From: Thermoleophilia bacterium
GTDB taxonomy: Bacteria; Actinomycetota; Thermoleophilia; Solirubrobacterales; 70-9
Assembly: GCA_016650125.1 (NCBI GenBank)
Contig: JAENWT010000001.1
Coordinates: forward strand, 1-64,000
Direction of reading: 5' to 3'
Length of the DNA: 64,000 bases
The position numbers and the translations under genes were made by a program. The notes beneath the pieces were generated by a model, which was not told the origin of the DNA, did not search any database, and worked only from the letters and a program-made list of their open reading frames with translations. How positions within the stretch are numbered: position 1 is the first letter of the stretch; each line of letters starts with the position of its first letter. This document shows, piece after piece, positions 33,193 to 43,198 of the stretch.

Positions 33193-33239
33193 GACTGGCA
33201 GTGAAATTGCCCGGTGAGCGGGCAATTTCACTGCCAGTC
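33193..33239. repeat. Perfect 20-bp-arm hairpin in the soxR leader
   Basis: Arms 33193-33212 and 33220-33239 are fully complementary around a 7-nt loop. The hairpin ends 26 bases before the soxR ATG and 17 bases before its GGAGGAG ribosome site. There is no T tract, so it does not look like a simple terminator. Confidence 0.85.
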
Positions 33240-33265
33240 GATCCGAACCGCGATTTGGAGGAGCC

Positions 33266-33715
33266 ATGTCCGAACTGCTGACCATCACCGAGGTGTCACG
33301 TCGCAGCGGTGTCGCCGCTTCGGCGCTGCGTTTCTACGAAGAGAAGGAACTGATCACCTCCGAGCGGGCGGGCTCGGGCCACCGCCGATACCCGCGGCCG
33401 GTTTTGCGCCGGATCGCCTTCATCGTCTTTGCCCAGAAAGTCGGGTTGACGCTCGACGAGATCGGGAGTGAACTCGAAAAGCTTCCTCAGGACCGCGCCC
33501 CGACCGGAAAGGACTGGTCCCGGCTCTCGAGCAAATGGACATCTCGCATAGACGACCGCATCGGCGAGCTTGAACGCCTGCGGTCCGGTTTGACCGAATG
33601 CATCGGCTGCGGTTGTCTCTCACTCAGCAAATGCAAGCTGGCCAATCCGGGTGACCGCGTTGCCAGGCAGGGTCCGGGCCCCCGTTCCTGGGTTGCAGCA
33701 CCGGTAGCCCGGTAA
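33266..33715 (+). CDS. soxR: Redox-sensing MerR-family regulator SoxR
   Basis: SoxR activates target promoters when its [2Fe-2S] cluster is oxidised by redox-cycling compounds. The 149-residue protein has an N-terminal MerR HTH (TITEVSRRSGVAASALRFYEEKELI), a dimerisation helix and the diagnostic cluster motif Cys112-X2-Cys115-X-Cys117-X5-Cys123 (CIGCGCLSLSKC). The C-terminal tail is long and basic. The start ATG has a GGAGGAG site (33257-33263). It is divergent from the DUF5519 gene, with a SoxR-type promoter and a long hairpin between them. No soxS is expected in actinobacteria. Confidence 0.95.
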   Translation: MSELLTITEVSRRSGVAASALRFYEEKELITSERAGSGHRRYPRPVLRRIAFIVFAQKVGLTLDEIGSELEKLPQDRAPTGKDWSRLSSKWTSRIDDRIGELERLRSGLTECIGCGCLSLSKCKLANPGDRVARQGPGPRSWVAAPVAR

Positions 33716-33817
33716 AGACATGGGCAGCTACTCGAGACATCCAAGTTGGTTTTACGAACGTCCTTCGGCTCCTACCCAGCTCGGAAACACCAATTTGGAT
33801 GCAGTTATTCTCCCCCC

Positions 33818-34693
<876 letters not shown>

Positions 34694-36071
34694 GGACGAC
34701 GGTTCCGATCCCGGTTGCGACCAGGACGTCCTTTATGGCTTCGCCCTGACTCGATCCCCCGGAAACCAGAGCTTCGATGATCGCCGCGGCGGTCGCGACC
34801 GCCAGGCCGCCGAGGCCGATCACTACCGCGAGGGTGACCCCTGAAGCCGCTCCCGCCGCCTCGACTGGCACCACCGCCTGGGTGCCGACGCTGACGATCG
34901 ACCAGGTGAGTCCGTATCCGAAACCGAATACGGCCAGGGCGATCATGTAGAAGCCGAGCGCCGGATCGAGCGCGACCACGATCAACCCCGGGAATCCGAC
35001 GACCATGCTCGCCATCATCACGCCGGGCACGTAGAACCGCTCGCCGAGCCAGCCCGACGCCGGACCGGCGACTGCGCAGGCAAGTGACGCGGTCAGGAAG
35101 ATCGCACCGGCGGCGATCGGGTCGAGGTCCCGGACCTGCTGGAGGTACAGGGTCGAGCAGAAAGTGGTGGTGACGAAGCCGATGTTGCCGATCGCACCCA
35201 TGAGGGTGACCAGCACGTACGGCCGGTTGCGGAAAAGGGCGAGGTCGACCAGGGGAAAGCGGACTCTTCGTTCGATCGCCACGAAGCCGGCCAGGAGCAG
35301 CAGGCCCAGCAGGAAGAGGCCGAGGGTCCGGCCCGACAGCCAGCCCCATTCCGCGCCGCGGTCGACCGCGAGCGTGATGGCCGCGATCCCGGCGACGATC
35401 ACCAGTAGCCCCGCCAGGTCGATCCGGCGGGGAACGCTGTCGTCCCGGGTGTTGGGCACCGCCGCGAGGATCATCATGACCGCGGCGATCCCCAGGGGAA
35501 CGTTGACGAGAAAGACCCAGCGCCAGGTGAGCACGTCGGTGAAGAACCCACCGAAGAAGGGACCGATGGCCGTCGCGAGTGCTCCCAGCCCGTACAGGTA
35601 GCCGATCGCCCGGCCGCGCCGCTCCTCGGGGAAGGCGTTCGCGACCACCGCGACCGACACGGGGAAGATGATCCCGGCGCCGATCCCCTGGAGTACCCGG
35701 AAGCCGATGATCGTGCTGGTCGAGTTCGAGCCGGCGCACACCAGGGAGGAGAGGGTGAAGATCGCGATCCCGGTGATCAGGATCCGGCGGCGGCCGAGGA
35801 TGTCGCCCAGCCTTCCCCCCGGAATGAGGAAGGCCGCGAGCGCGAGCATGTACCCGCTGATCACCCACTGCAGGTTGGTGACCGAGACATCAAGGTCGAT
35901 CGCCATCCGCGGCAGGGCGAGGTTCAGCGCGAAGAAGTCCAGCTGGACCATGAAGATCCCGGCGGCCGCGGCTGCCAGCACGGCCCCGTACCGCACCGGA
36001 TGAACTTCATCGGCCTCAATGCGGTGAATCTAGCTCAGGCCGATGCTTTCTGCATGCAGTACCTTATCTTC

Positions 36072-36608
36072 ATGAAAACAGGGGGAATTCTTCAGCATGT
36101 CCGTGGCAATCTGATCGGTTATCTGGCGCTTTTTGTGGCGCTCGGCGGTACGTCCTATGCGGTCAGCAATGAACGGGCAGCTGTTTCCGGCGCGGGCGGC
36201 AAGAAGATGTACGCGTGCGTCACCAAGCAGTACAAGACGCTCAACCTGAGTTCCGCCAGGGCGTCCTGTCGGGACGGCGAGCGAAAGATCTCCTGGAACA
36301 TGGAGGGGCCGAAAGGCGATCGTGGCAAGACTGGCGCCAAGGGTGCTCGCGGTGCTCAGGGCAAGCGCGGGCTCGCGGGCGCGGACGGCACTCCGGGCGT
36401 GACCGGACCCGCCGGAGCGGCCGGACAGGACGGAAGCAATGGAGTGACCGGACCTCCAGGACCTCAGGGCACGACCGGACCTCCAGGACCTCAGGGCACG
36501 ACCGGACCTCCCGGCTCTCAGGGGGCGACCGGCGCAACCGGTCTTACCGGCCCGGTCGGCGTGACCGGACCAACTGGAGCAACCGGCCCCCCTGGCGTCC
36601 CCGGCTGA
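36072..36608 (+). CDS. Collagen-like secreted protein
   Basis: I chose ATG 36072; the frame extends to 36000 without sense. A leader containing [22 protein letters not shown] resembles the hydrophobic leader shared by many Thermoleophilia proteins. About 50 residues with two cysteines follow, then over 30 consecutive Gly-X-Y triplets (from [10 protein letters not shown] to GPPGVPG). The chain ends abruptly at the last triplet without the usual C-terminal trimerisation domain. A 27-nt tandem repeat (36447-36500) adds near-identical TGPPGPQGT units. It is probably a surface filament protein. Confidence 0.82.
   Translation: MKTGGILQHVRGNLIGYLALFVALGGTSYAVSNERAAVSGAGGKKMYACVTKQYKTLNLSSARASCRDGERKISWNMEGPKGDRGKTGAKGARGAQGKRGLAGADGTPGVTGPAGAAGQDGSNGVTGPPGPQGTTGPPGPQGTTGPPGSQGATGATGLTGPVGVTGPTGATGPPGVPG
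36447..36527 (+). repeat. 27-nt tandem repeat within the collagen-like gene
   Basis: Two perfect 27-nt copies (36447-36473, 36474-36500) and a diverged third (36501-36527) encode TGPPGPQGT-type nonapeptides. The array is likely expandable by slippage. Confidence 0.85.
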
Positions 36609-36657
36609 GGCATCGACATCACGCGGGTTTCGCAACCCTGGCCCCTGACGTGGTTTG

Positions 36658-39129
36658 ATGGGGTGGATGACTTCGGGCAGGCTGAACATCGGGATAGTGA
36701 TCACCGCCGCCGTTTTGTTCTGTCTCGACGCCGGCCCGGCCGCCGCTTCGTCTGACTTCGTCCCCGGCGAAGTCATTGTTCGTTACGCCCATGACTCGAG
36801 TCCGGCGGAGCGAACGACGGCGCGCCGTTCATCGGAGGTCGCATCAACCACCCCGCTCCTTCTCCCCGGCGCACAGGTGGTTGAAGCCGGTCCGGGGCAA
36901 TCGGTCGGTGAGACGATCGCCGACCTCGAAGCTGACCCGTCAGTTCTCTACGCCGAGCCGAATTACCTCGAGCAACTCGACGCCGTGCCAAACGATTCCT
37001 TTTTGCCGCAGCTCTGGGGTGACCTGAACGCGGGTCAGACAGTCAATGGAATTGCCGGGACGGCGGGGGCGGACATCTCCGCGAAGGAGGGCTGGGACAT
37101 TGGCCGGACCAGTCCCAACGTGCTTACGGCGGTTCTGGATTCCGGGATCACCGCGGACCATCCGGACCTGGTCAACCAGGTCTGGGTCAACCCGGGGGAC
37201 AGCTCGGTGAACGGGATCGACGACGACGGCAACGGCCTGGTCGACGACCGATCCGGGTGGGACTTCATCAACGACGACAGAAATCCCGTTGACGGGGAAG
37301 GGCACGGCACCCACGTGGCCGGCATCATCGGTGCCACCGGGAACAACGGCTTCGGCATCAGCGGCGTCAGCTGGGATGCGAACCTGATGCCCCTCCAGGT
37401 CTGTTATGTGCAAGGCGGCTGCCCGGTCAGTGCGATGGTCGACGCGATCGGTTATGCCGACCGCATGGGCGCCAAGGTCGCCAACATCAGCATCGGCGGC
37501 AAGGTATTCACCCAGGCCACGCGCGATGCCATCGCCGCTGCCGATGACGTCCTCTTCGTCACCTCCGCCGGCAACGAAGCCAACGACCTCCCGGCGGGAC
37601 AGGGCAACAACGACACCGTGTCCAAGTACCCCTGCATGGACGACCAGCAGCCCGGTTTCACGAAGCTGCCCAACGTCATCTGCGTCGCTTCGACCGACCA
37701 GAATGACTTGAAGTCGGTTTTTTCCAACTGGGGTGCGACCTCAGTCGACCTCGCTGCCCCGGGATCCAACATCGTCAGCACGTTCCCGACGTTCATCTAC
37801 CTCTTCACTGACACGTTCGACACATCGAGCTCGCCATGGGACTACGCCAAGATCGACTCGGGAGAATCCGAGCTCCCTGATGGCTGGGAGAGGAATACCG
37901 GAGTCGGCGCGACCGGTCGTGGCATCACCGACAGCCTCAGTTCAGACTACCTGCCGAGCTCGACCGCTACGACCACGATGACTTCCGGAGTCAACCTGAG
38001 CGAGCGCGAGGGTTGCCGGCTCGAATACAAACTCAGGTATGACACCGAACAGCCCACGGCGGGAAGTTTCACCGGCGCCGACATCTTTTACGTGGAAGCG
38101 GCGAACAGCGCATCCGGCCCCTGGACCATGCTCGATCGCTGGGCCGGCAGTTCGGGTGGCGTGTTCGTCAATTCGACCAGCAAAGGGAGCCAGGCGACTC
38201 TCGAGCCCTTCGCGAAGCACGGACCCGTCTTCATCAGGTTCCGCCTCCAGGCCGGCGCCGCCCCCAACGGTGAAGGTGTCTCGGTCGATGACGTGAGAAT
38301 GCGTTGCGCCGGAGTCAGTTCGCCCAGCTTCCTCCAGTATCTGAACGGCACCTCGATGGCGACCCCGCAGGTCTCCGGCATCGCCTCGCTCGTTCGCGAG
38401 ACCAACCCCGGCCTCAGTCCCACCGAAGTCAAGGCGAAGATCCTCGGCGGCGTCGACGTGATCCCGGCGCTGAACGCCGGTGCGGGTTCGCTCACCCCGG
38501 TCGTCTCCGGTGGACGCGCCAACCTCTTCAAGACGCTGAGCAGTCTCGACCGGACACCGCCGCCCGTGCCACAGCTGTTCACGCCAAGCGCTCCGATTGT
38601 CTCCGTCGCGCGACCGGTGTTCTCATGGTCGGTGGGCCAGGGCGACGCTACTTACGAACTCGTCTTAGACGGCGACGTTGTCGCATCGTCCACGGGTCTC
38701 GGCTCTTTCACTCCGCCCGCGGATCTGACCCTCGGAACACACTCCTGGTTCGTCCGGGCCACCGACGATCCGGGCAACATCGCCCGCAGCGTGACCCGCA
38801 ACTTCAAATTCGCGAAACCGGGAAAGCTGAAGATCCTCGGCGTGAAGCCCTTCGCCGGGCGAGGAGGCGGCGCGATCATCAAGACCAGGATTTCTGACGC
38901 CGGCCGGGTCACCGCCAAATCGAAGAACCGCCGCGGCAAGCTGATCGCCAAAGGCACGAAGAAACGCGGATCCGCCGGCATCATCAAGGTGAGAATCAAG
39001 CCGACCCGCAAGGGACGGAAGCTCTTTGGGTCGAAGAAGAAGCTCAAAGCAAAGCTGAAAGTGACCTTCCATCCCGCCTCGGGCGGGAAGGCAGCTAAGG
39101 CCAAGCGGAAGGTGACAGTTCACCGCTAG
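36658..39129 (+). CDS. Subtilase (S8) with interrupted catalytic domain and basic C-terminal domain
   Basis: The roughly 823-residue secreted protease has a signal peptide, an I9-like propeptide (PGEVIVRY... VLYAEPNY) and a subtilisin domain with Asp in AVLDSGI (about 161), His in GHGTHVAG (about 216) and Ser in NGTSMATPQ (about 566). A roughly 160-residue insertion (about 395-555, starting near FDTSSSPWDYAKIDS) splits the domain before the Ser motif and looks like a beta-sandwich. An Ig-like domain (PVFSWSVGQGDATYELVLDG) and a Lys/Arg-rich tail follow. Start candidates are ATG 36658, ATG 36667 and a TTG at 36655. It lies directly after the collagen-like gene. Confidence 0.9.
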   Translation: MGWMTSGRLNIGIVITAAVLFCLDAGPAAASSDFVPGEVIVRYAHDSSPAERTTARRSSEVASTTPLLLPGAQVVEAGPGQSVGETIADLEADPSVLYAEPNYLEQLDAVPNDSFLPQLWGDLNAGQTVNGIAGTAGADISAKEGWDIGRTSPNVLTAVLDSGITADHPDLVNQVWVNPGDSSVNGIDDDGNGLVDDRSGWDFINDDRNPVDGEGHGTHVAGIIGATGNNGFGISGVSWDANLMPLQVCYVQGGCPVSAMVDAIGYADRMGAKVANISIGGKVFTQATRDAIAAADDVLFVTSAGNEANDLPAGQGNNDTVSKYPCMDDQQPGFTKLPNVICVASTDQNDLKSVFSNWGATSVDLAAPGSNIVSTFPTFIYLFTDTFDTSSSPWDYAKIDSGESELPDGWERNTGVGATGRGITDSLSSDYLPSSTATTTMTSGVNLSEREGCRLEYKLRYDTEQPTAGSFTGADIFYVEAANSASGPWTMLDRWAGSSGGVFVNSTSKGSQATLEPFAKHGPVFIRFRLQAGAAPNGEGVSVDDVRMRCAGVSSPSFLQYLNGTSMATPQVSGIASLVRETNPGLSPTEVKAKILGGVDVIPALNAGAGSLTPVVSGGRANLFKTLSSLDRTPPPVPQLFTPSAPIVSVARPVFSWSVGQGDATYELVLDGDVVASSTGLGSFTPPADLTLGTHSWFVRATDDPGNIARSVTRNFKFAKPGKLKILGVKPFAGRGGGAIIKTRISDAGRVTAKSKNRRGKLIAKGTKKRGSAGIIKVRIKPTRKGRKLFGSKKKLKAKLKVTFHPASGGKAAKAKRKVTVHR

Positions 39130-39220
39130 ACGGTAGACCGACACCGGACCCACGTCACGTTGCGGAATACCCCTGTCTCTATAGTTAGTCCTATCATAAA
39201 ACTGACTTGATGGAGGGCTT

Positions 39221-39903
39221 ATGTCCGGCTCGGTTGGATCTCATTTGAAAGGCCAGGAAGTCGTGATCGTGGAGGCGGCGCGAACCCCGATCGGCCGTGG
39301 CCATCCGGCCAAGGGCTGGTATCGCGACCTGCACCCGAACGAGCTGCTCGGCGCCACCTACTCCGCCGTGCTCGAGCGTTCCGGAATCGATCCGGCGCTG
39401 GTCGGCGACGTCGTCGCCGGTTCGGTGACGCAGGTCGGCGAGCAGTCGAACAACATCGCGCGCAACGCCTGGCTTCAGGCCGGACTCCCCCTGACTACGC
39501 CGGCGGCGACGATCGACCGTCAGTGCGGATCGGCCCAGACCGCGGTCAGCTTCGCCGGACCGACCAGGGCATCCGCCCGGGCACGACTCCGGAAATCCTC
39601 GCCGGGCTGAAGCCGGCCTTCAGCGAGGATGGCACCGTAACCGCCGGCAACGCCTCGCAGATCTCCGACGGCGCGGCGGCGGTGCTGCTGATGAGCCGCG
39701 AGAAGGCGGACGAGCTCGGGCTGAAGCCGCGGGCCCGGATCGTCGACGCGTTGACCGTCGGCGTCGACCCGGTGATGATGCTGACCGGCCCGATTCCTGC
39801 GACCAGGCAACTGCTCGACCGCAACGGGCTCGCGATCAGTGACCTCGACCTGATCGAGATCAACGAAGCCTTCGCTTCGGTGCTCGGCGACATCAGGGTT
39901 AGG
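39221..39903 (+). pseudogene. Thiolase remnant with internal deletion and frameshift
   Basis: The N-terminal part is a good acetyl-CoA acetyltransferase-type thiolase (VIVEAARTPIGRGHPAKG, VGEQSNNIARNAWLQAGLP, and the nucleophile region [15 protein letters not shown]). At about 39545 the reading frame changes, and sequence resumes in the +2 frame with [45 protein letters not shown]. About 130 residues of the middle are missing. It then stops at [16 protein letters not shown] (about 39893), lacking the GHP..G loop with the second active Cys, and runs in frame into the DUF2252 gene. A GGAGG site at 39211-39215 precedes the start. Two deletions make it non-functional. Confidence 0.85.
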
Positions 39904-41298
39904 ATGCTGTCGATGGCTGAGCCCGGTTCTTTCCCGACTCTTGATGACGATCGCAAGCGTGGTCGTGCCCTTCGTTCCGAGATCAAGCGTTCGGCCCACG
40001 GGAAGTTCCATCCCACCCAGCGGGACCCGGTCTGGATAATCGAGCAGCAGAACGAGTCACGAATTCAGCAGCTGGTGCCCGTCCGAATCGGTCGCATGCT
40101 TCAGTCGCGTTTCGCTTACTACCGCGGTACGGCCGCTACCATGGCCTTCGACCTTTCGAAGGAGTCGAATACAGATGTCAATGTGATCATCTGCGGTGAT
40201 GCCCATGCGGCCAACTTCGGACTCTTCGCCGCTCCGGACCGGCGCGTGCTCTTCGACCTGAACGACTTCGACGAAGCTGGCCCCGGTCCATGGGAGTGGG
40301 ACGTAAAGCGCCTCGTCACCAGTATCGAGGTCGGATACCGGCATCGCGGTTTCACCCCGGAGCAGGCCGAAGCCGCTTGCCTGACCGCGGCCCGCACATA
40401 CCGGACCAGGCTCGCCGAACTGACCGAGCTCTCGACTGCCGAGCGCTACTTCAAGCGGGCAGAGATGGATGACATCAGCGCGATGGCTGTCGATGAGCGC
40501 GGCCGCAAGCTCATCGCCAAGACCGTCAAGAAGGCCTCGCGCAGGACTTCCGAACAAGTGCTCGGCAAGATCGTCACCACCACTGAGGACGGAAAGCCTC
40601 GAATCCAGGACCAGCCGCCGATCCTCCAGCACTTTGAGGACGTGATGTCCCGGGACGAGATCCAGCAGGTCTACGACCGGTACCTGCAGACCCTCCGTCC
40701 AGACATCGCCCTCCTGCTTTCGAACTTCGAGCTAGTCGACTATGCCCTTCGGGTGGTCGGAGTGGGAAGCGTCGGGACAAGGTGCGCGATCCTGCTGCTG
40801 ATAGGTCCCCAGGGCGAGCCGCTCTTCATCCAACTCAAGGAAGCGGACAAGTCGGTTCTCGAAACCTGGGGTGGCGTCCCGCCGGCACCTCTCGCCGGAC
40901 TCGGTGGTAGTCACGAGCCGAGCAACGGCTACAGGGTGGTTTCTACTCAGCAAGTACTCCAGGCGGCATCCGACCCTTTCCTCGGCTGGATCGGGGACGT
41001 ACGCGGCTTCGACTACTACGTGCGGCAATTCCGTGACATGAAGGGCTCGGCTGACCTCGACACCCTGACCGTCACCCAGTTCGAGAACTACGGGGCGATC
41101 TGTGGCGCCCTGCTCGCTCGCGCCCACAGCCAGAGCCCCGGCTGGGCGGCAATCACGGGCTACCTCGGTAACTCCGACTCCTTCGACCGTGCGGTCGCAA
41201 GCTGGAGCAAGTCCTATGCCGACCAGGCCGAGCGGGACTTCGAGGCGCTGGAGCAGGCCGTCAAGTCCGGCAGGTTGCCGGCCGAGACCGGGGTCTAG
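39904..41298 (+). CDS. DUF2252 family protein
   Basis: The 464-residue protein matches DUF2252 (kinase-fold-like, uncharacterised): [95 protein letters not shown], and [12 protein letters not shown] near the end. The GDAHAANFG and FDLNDFDE blocks resemble kinase catalytic-loop motifs. The open frame extends without a stop into the thiolase remnant, so a fused polypeptide could arise if the upstream frame were translated. I chose ATG 39904; ATG 39913 is possible. The gene ends 4 bp inside the TetR gene on the other strand. Confidence 0.85.
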   Translation: MLSMAEPGSFPTLDDDRKRGRALRSEIKRSAHGKFHPTQRDPVWIIEQQNESRIQQLVPVRIGRMLQSRFAYYRGTAATMAFDLSKESNTDVNVIICGDAHAANFGLFAAPDRRVLFDLNDFDEAGPGPWEWDVKRLVTSIEVGYRHRGFTPEQAEAACLTAARTYRTRLAELTELSTAERYFKRAEMDDISAMAVDERGRKLIAKTVKKASRRTSEQVLGKIVTTTEDGKPRIQDQPPILQHFEDVMSRDEIQQVYDRYLQTLRPDIALLLSNFELVDYALRVVGVGSVGTRCAILLLIGPQGEPLFIQLKEADKSVLETWGGVPPAPLAGLGGSHEPSNGYRVVSTQQVLQAASDPFLGWIGDVRGFDYYVRQFRDMKGSADLDTLTVTQFENYGAICGALLARAHSQSPGWAAITGYLGNSDSFDRAVASWSKSYADQAERDFEALEQAVKSGRLPAETGV

Positions 41299-41969
41299 GT
41301 CCGGATGCCGACCGAGGTCATTGCGACCTCGACGCAGGAGTCGATCACACGCTGCGGTTCGATCGGGAAGAACTCGAGCATCCCGGCGTCTGACCGGCGG
41401 ACCCCTACCCCGATCCGCACCAGGTGCATGCCGCCGAGCGCCTGGGTCCAGAGCAGGTTGGCCAGATAGTCGGGGTCCTCGATCGCGAAGTCACCGGCAT
41501 CTTTGCCTTCGTGAAGGGTGAGCGCGACGGTGCTCACGCAGCGGCCCATCAACCGGCCGAGCCGGAAGAACCGTGATTCGGAAACGATGTCCTGAAGTAC
41601 TTCTGCCGGCCGCTTCATCAAAGACAGGGCGCAGTCGAGGAAGGCCGGGTAGCGGACGCAGAAACCGGCGTAGGTGCGGGCGACTCTTTCCAGCCGTTCG
41701 GTGGAGGTACCGACCTCCGAACGGGCATCTTCGAGTTCATGGGCGAGCTCGACCAGGTAATCCGTGACCGTGACCACGAAGAGTTCTTCTTTCGACGAGA
41801 ACTCCCGGTAGATCAGGCCGCGCGCGATCCCAGCTTCCTTCGCGATCGCTTCGATTGGCGCATCCTGCATTCCGCGTTCGTCGAAGAGCCGTCTCGTTAC
41901 GGCGATCAACTCTCGCTCGCGGGCTTTTCTCAGGTCGGCTTTGCGCGGAGGGGAAGCAGCTTTGGCCAT
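41295..41969 (-). CDS. TetR-family transcriptional regulator
   Basis: The 224-residue repressor has an N-terminal TetR HTH (VTRRLFDERGMQDAPIEAIAKEAGIARGLIYREFSSKEELF) and a helical ligand-binding domain. It is divergent from the ferredoxin reductase/desaturase pair, with 76 bases between the two start codons. That gap contains AACATATGTT and other dyad-like sequence around 42001-42023. By analogy with lipid-desaturase regulators in mycobacteria, it may repress that operon in response to acyl-CoA; this is inference. Confidence 0.9.
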   Translation of the reverse strand: MAKAASPPRKADLRKARERELIAVTRRLFDERGMQDAPIEAIAKEAGIARGLIYREFSSKEELFVVTVTDYLVELAHELEDARSEVGTSTERLERVARTYAGFCVRYPAFLDCALSLMKRPAEVLQDIVSESRFFRLGRLMGRCVSTVALTLHEGKDAGDFAIEDPDYLANLLWTQALGGMHLVRIGVGVRRSDAGMLEFFPIEPQRVIDSCVEVAMTSVGIRT

Positions 41970-42010
41970 GTCTTCATCCTACCCTTCCCGTGTGACATGT
42001 GAACATATGT

Positions 42011-42046
42011 TTGACAAACGTTCTCAATCGGGCATAGTTACCCACA
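42011..42046 (+). promoter_or_regulatory. Sigma-70-type promoter for a leaderless reductase mRNA
   Basis: TTGACA (42011-42016) and ATAGTT (42034-42039) are separated by 17 bp. Transcription would start at or next to the ATG at 42046. No ribosome site is present, which fits leaderless translation, common in actinobacteria. Confidence 0.6.
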
Positions 42047-43143
42047 TGGCCGAGCGAGGAGCACAGCCCAATGTCCCGAAGTACCGCCGTCGCGCGCTGC
42101 GTGCGGTCGAGTCATTTTTCTCGCCGCTGCTGCCGGACGACTATCTCGAGCTGATCAATCCGCTCTGGTCGACCCAGGAGCTGCGCGGCCGGATCGAGCG
42201 CATCCATCCCGAGGCCGACGGCGCGGTGACCGTTGTGATCAAGCCCGGTTACAAGTGGGCCGGCCACCAGGCCGGGCAGTACCTGCGGATCGGGGTGGTC
42301 GTCGATGGCATCCACCACTGGCGGGCCTACTCCCTGACTTCCGACGCCGACCGGCCCGACGGCTGCATCACGATCACCCCGAAGCTGGTGGACAGCGGCA
42401 AGGTCTCTCCCTGGCTCACCGGTCATGCCAAGCCCGGCGACATCGTCCGGCTCGGCGGGGTCGAAGGCACCTTCACCCTGCCCGACCGGTTACCGCCGAA
42501 ACTTCTCTTCATCACGGCCGGCAGCGGCATCACACCGGTCATGAGCATGATCCGCAGCATCGACCGCAGTCGCACGTACTGCGACATCGTCCACATCCAC
42601 TCGGCCCGCGATTCCGACCGGGTGATTTTCGGAGAGGAGCTGCGGCAGCTCGCGGCCGAGCGGAACTGGCTCGACCTTCACGTCCAGGAGACGTCGAAGG
42701 CGGGCCGAATCGAACCGCCTCACCTCGACGGGCTCTGTCCCGACTGGCGCGAGCGCCAGACCTACGCCTCGGGCCCCGGCGAGATGCTGGACGCGATCGG
42801 CGCGCACTGGGAGGCCGAGGGTCTCACCGACCAGCTTTCGATCGAGCGTTTTCAGCCCCTGATCGGCGGCAACCCCGGCGAAGGCAAGGGCGGCACCATC
42901 ATTTTCACGGGGAGCAAGGTCACGGCCGAGGCTGAAGCCGGCACACCGATCCTGATCGCCGGCGAAGAAGCCGGCATCGAAATGCCCTTCGGCTGCCGCA
43001 TGGGCATCTGTCACACCTGCGTCGGGCGGCTCTGCTCGGGCCAGCTCAGGGACCTGAGGACCGGCGAGATCCACGGCGCCGAAGGCGAGATGGTCCGCAC
43101 CTGCGTCAACGCGCCCGAGGGCCCCGTCGAGATGAAACTTTGA
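42046..43143 (+). CDS. Ferredoxin-NADP reductase with C-terminal 2Fe-2S domain
   Basis: The 365-residue electron-transfer protein has an FAD-binding FNR domain (GQYLRIGVVVDGIHHWRAYSLTS) and an NAD(P) domain (LLFITAGSGITPVMSMIRS). Its plant-type ferredoxin domain has Cys317, Cys322, Cys325 (CRMGICHTC) and Cys353 as cluster ligands. The architecture and context match the mycobacterial reductase that feeds the stearoyl desaturase DesA3 (Rv3230c type). ATG 42046 is preferred over the longer frame. The desaturase follows after 55 bases, and a divergent TetR gene probably controls both. Confidence 0.93.
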   Translation: MAERGAQPNVPKYRRRALRAVESFFSPLLPDDYLELINPLWSTQELRGRIERIHPEADGAVTVVIKPGYKWAGHQAGQYLRIGVVVDGIHHWRAYSLTSDADRPDGCITITPKLVDSGKVSPWLTGHAKPGDIVRLGGVEGTFTLPDRLPPKLLFITAGSGITPVMSMIRSIDRSRTYCDIVHIHSARDSDRVIFGEELRQLAAERNWLDLHVQETSKAGRIEPPHLDGLCPDWRERQTYASGPGEMLDAIGAHWEAEGLTDQLSIERFQPLIGGNPGEGKGGTIIFTGSKVTAEAEAGTPILIAGEEAGIEMPFGCRMGICHTCVGRLCSGQLRDLRTGEIHGAEGEMVRTCVNAPEGPVEMKL

Positions 43144-43198
43144 AGCACCAACTTCCGCACTCAAGCTTGAAACCTTCGAACTACGAAAGCGAGTTCCG

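Noticed and set aside
33193-33239. The soxR-leader hairpin as an intrinsic terminator
   Set aside because: There is no T tract on either strand after the stem, and the hairpin lies upstream of the soxR ribosome site.
36447-36527. Possible CRISPR-like array
   Set aside because: The 27-nt units are directly adjacent without spacers and encode Gly-X-Y triplets.
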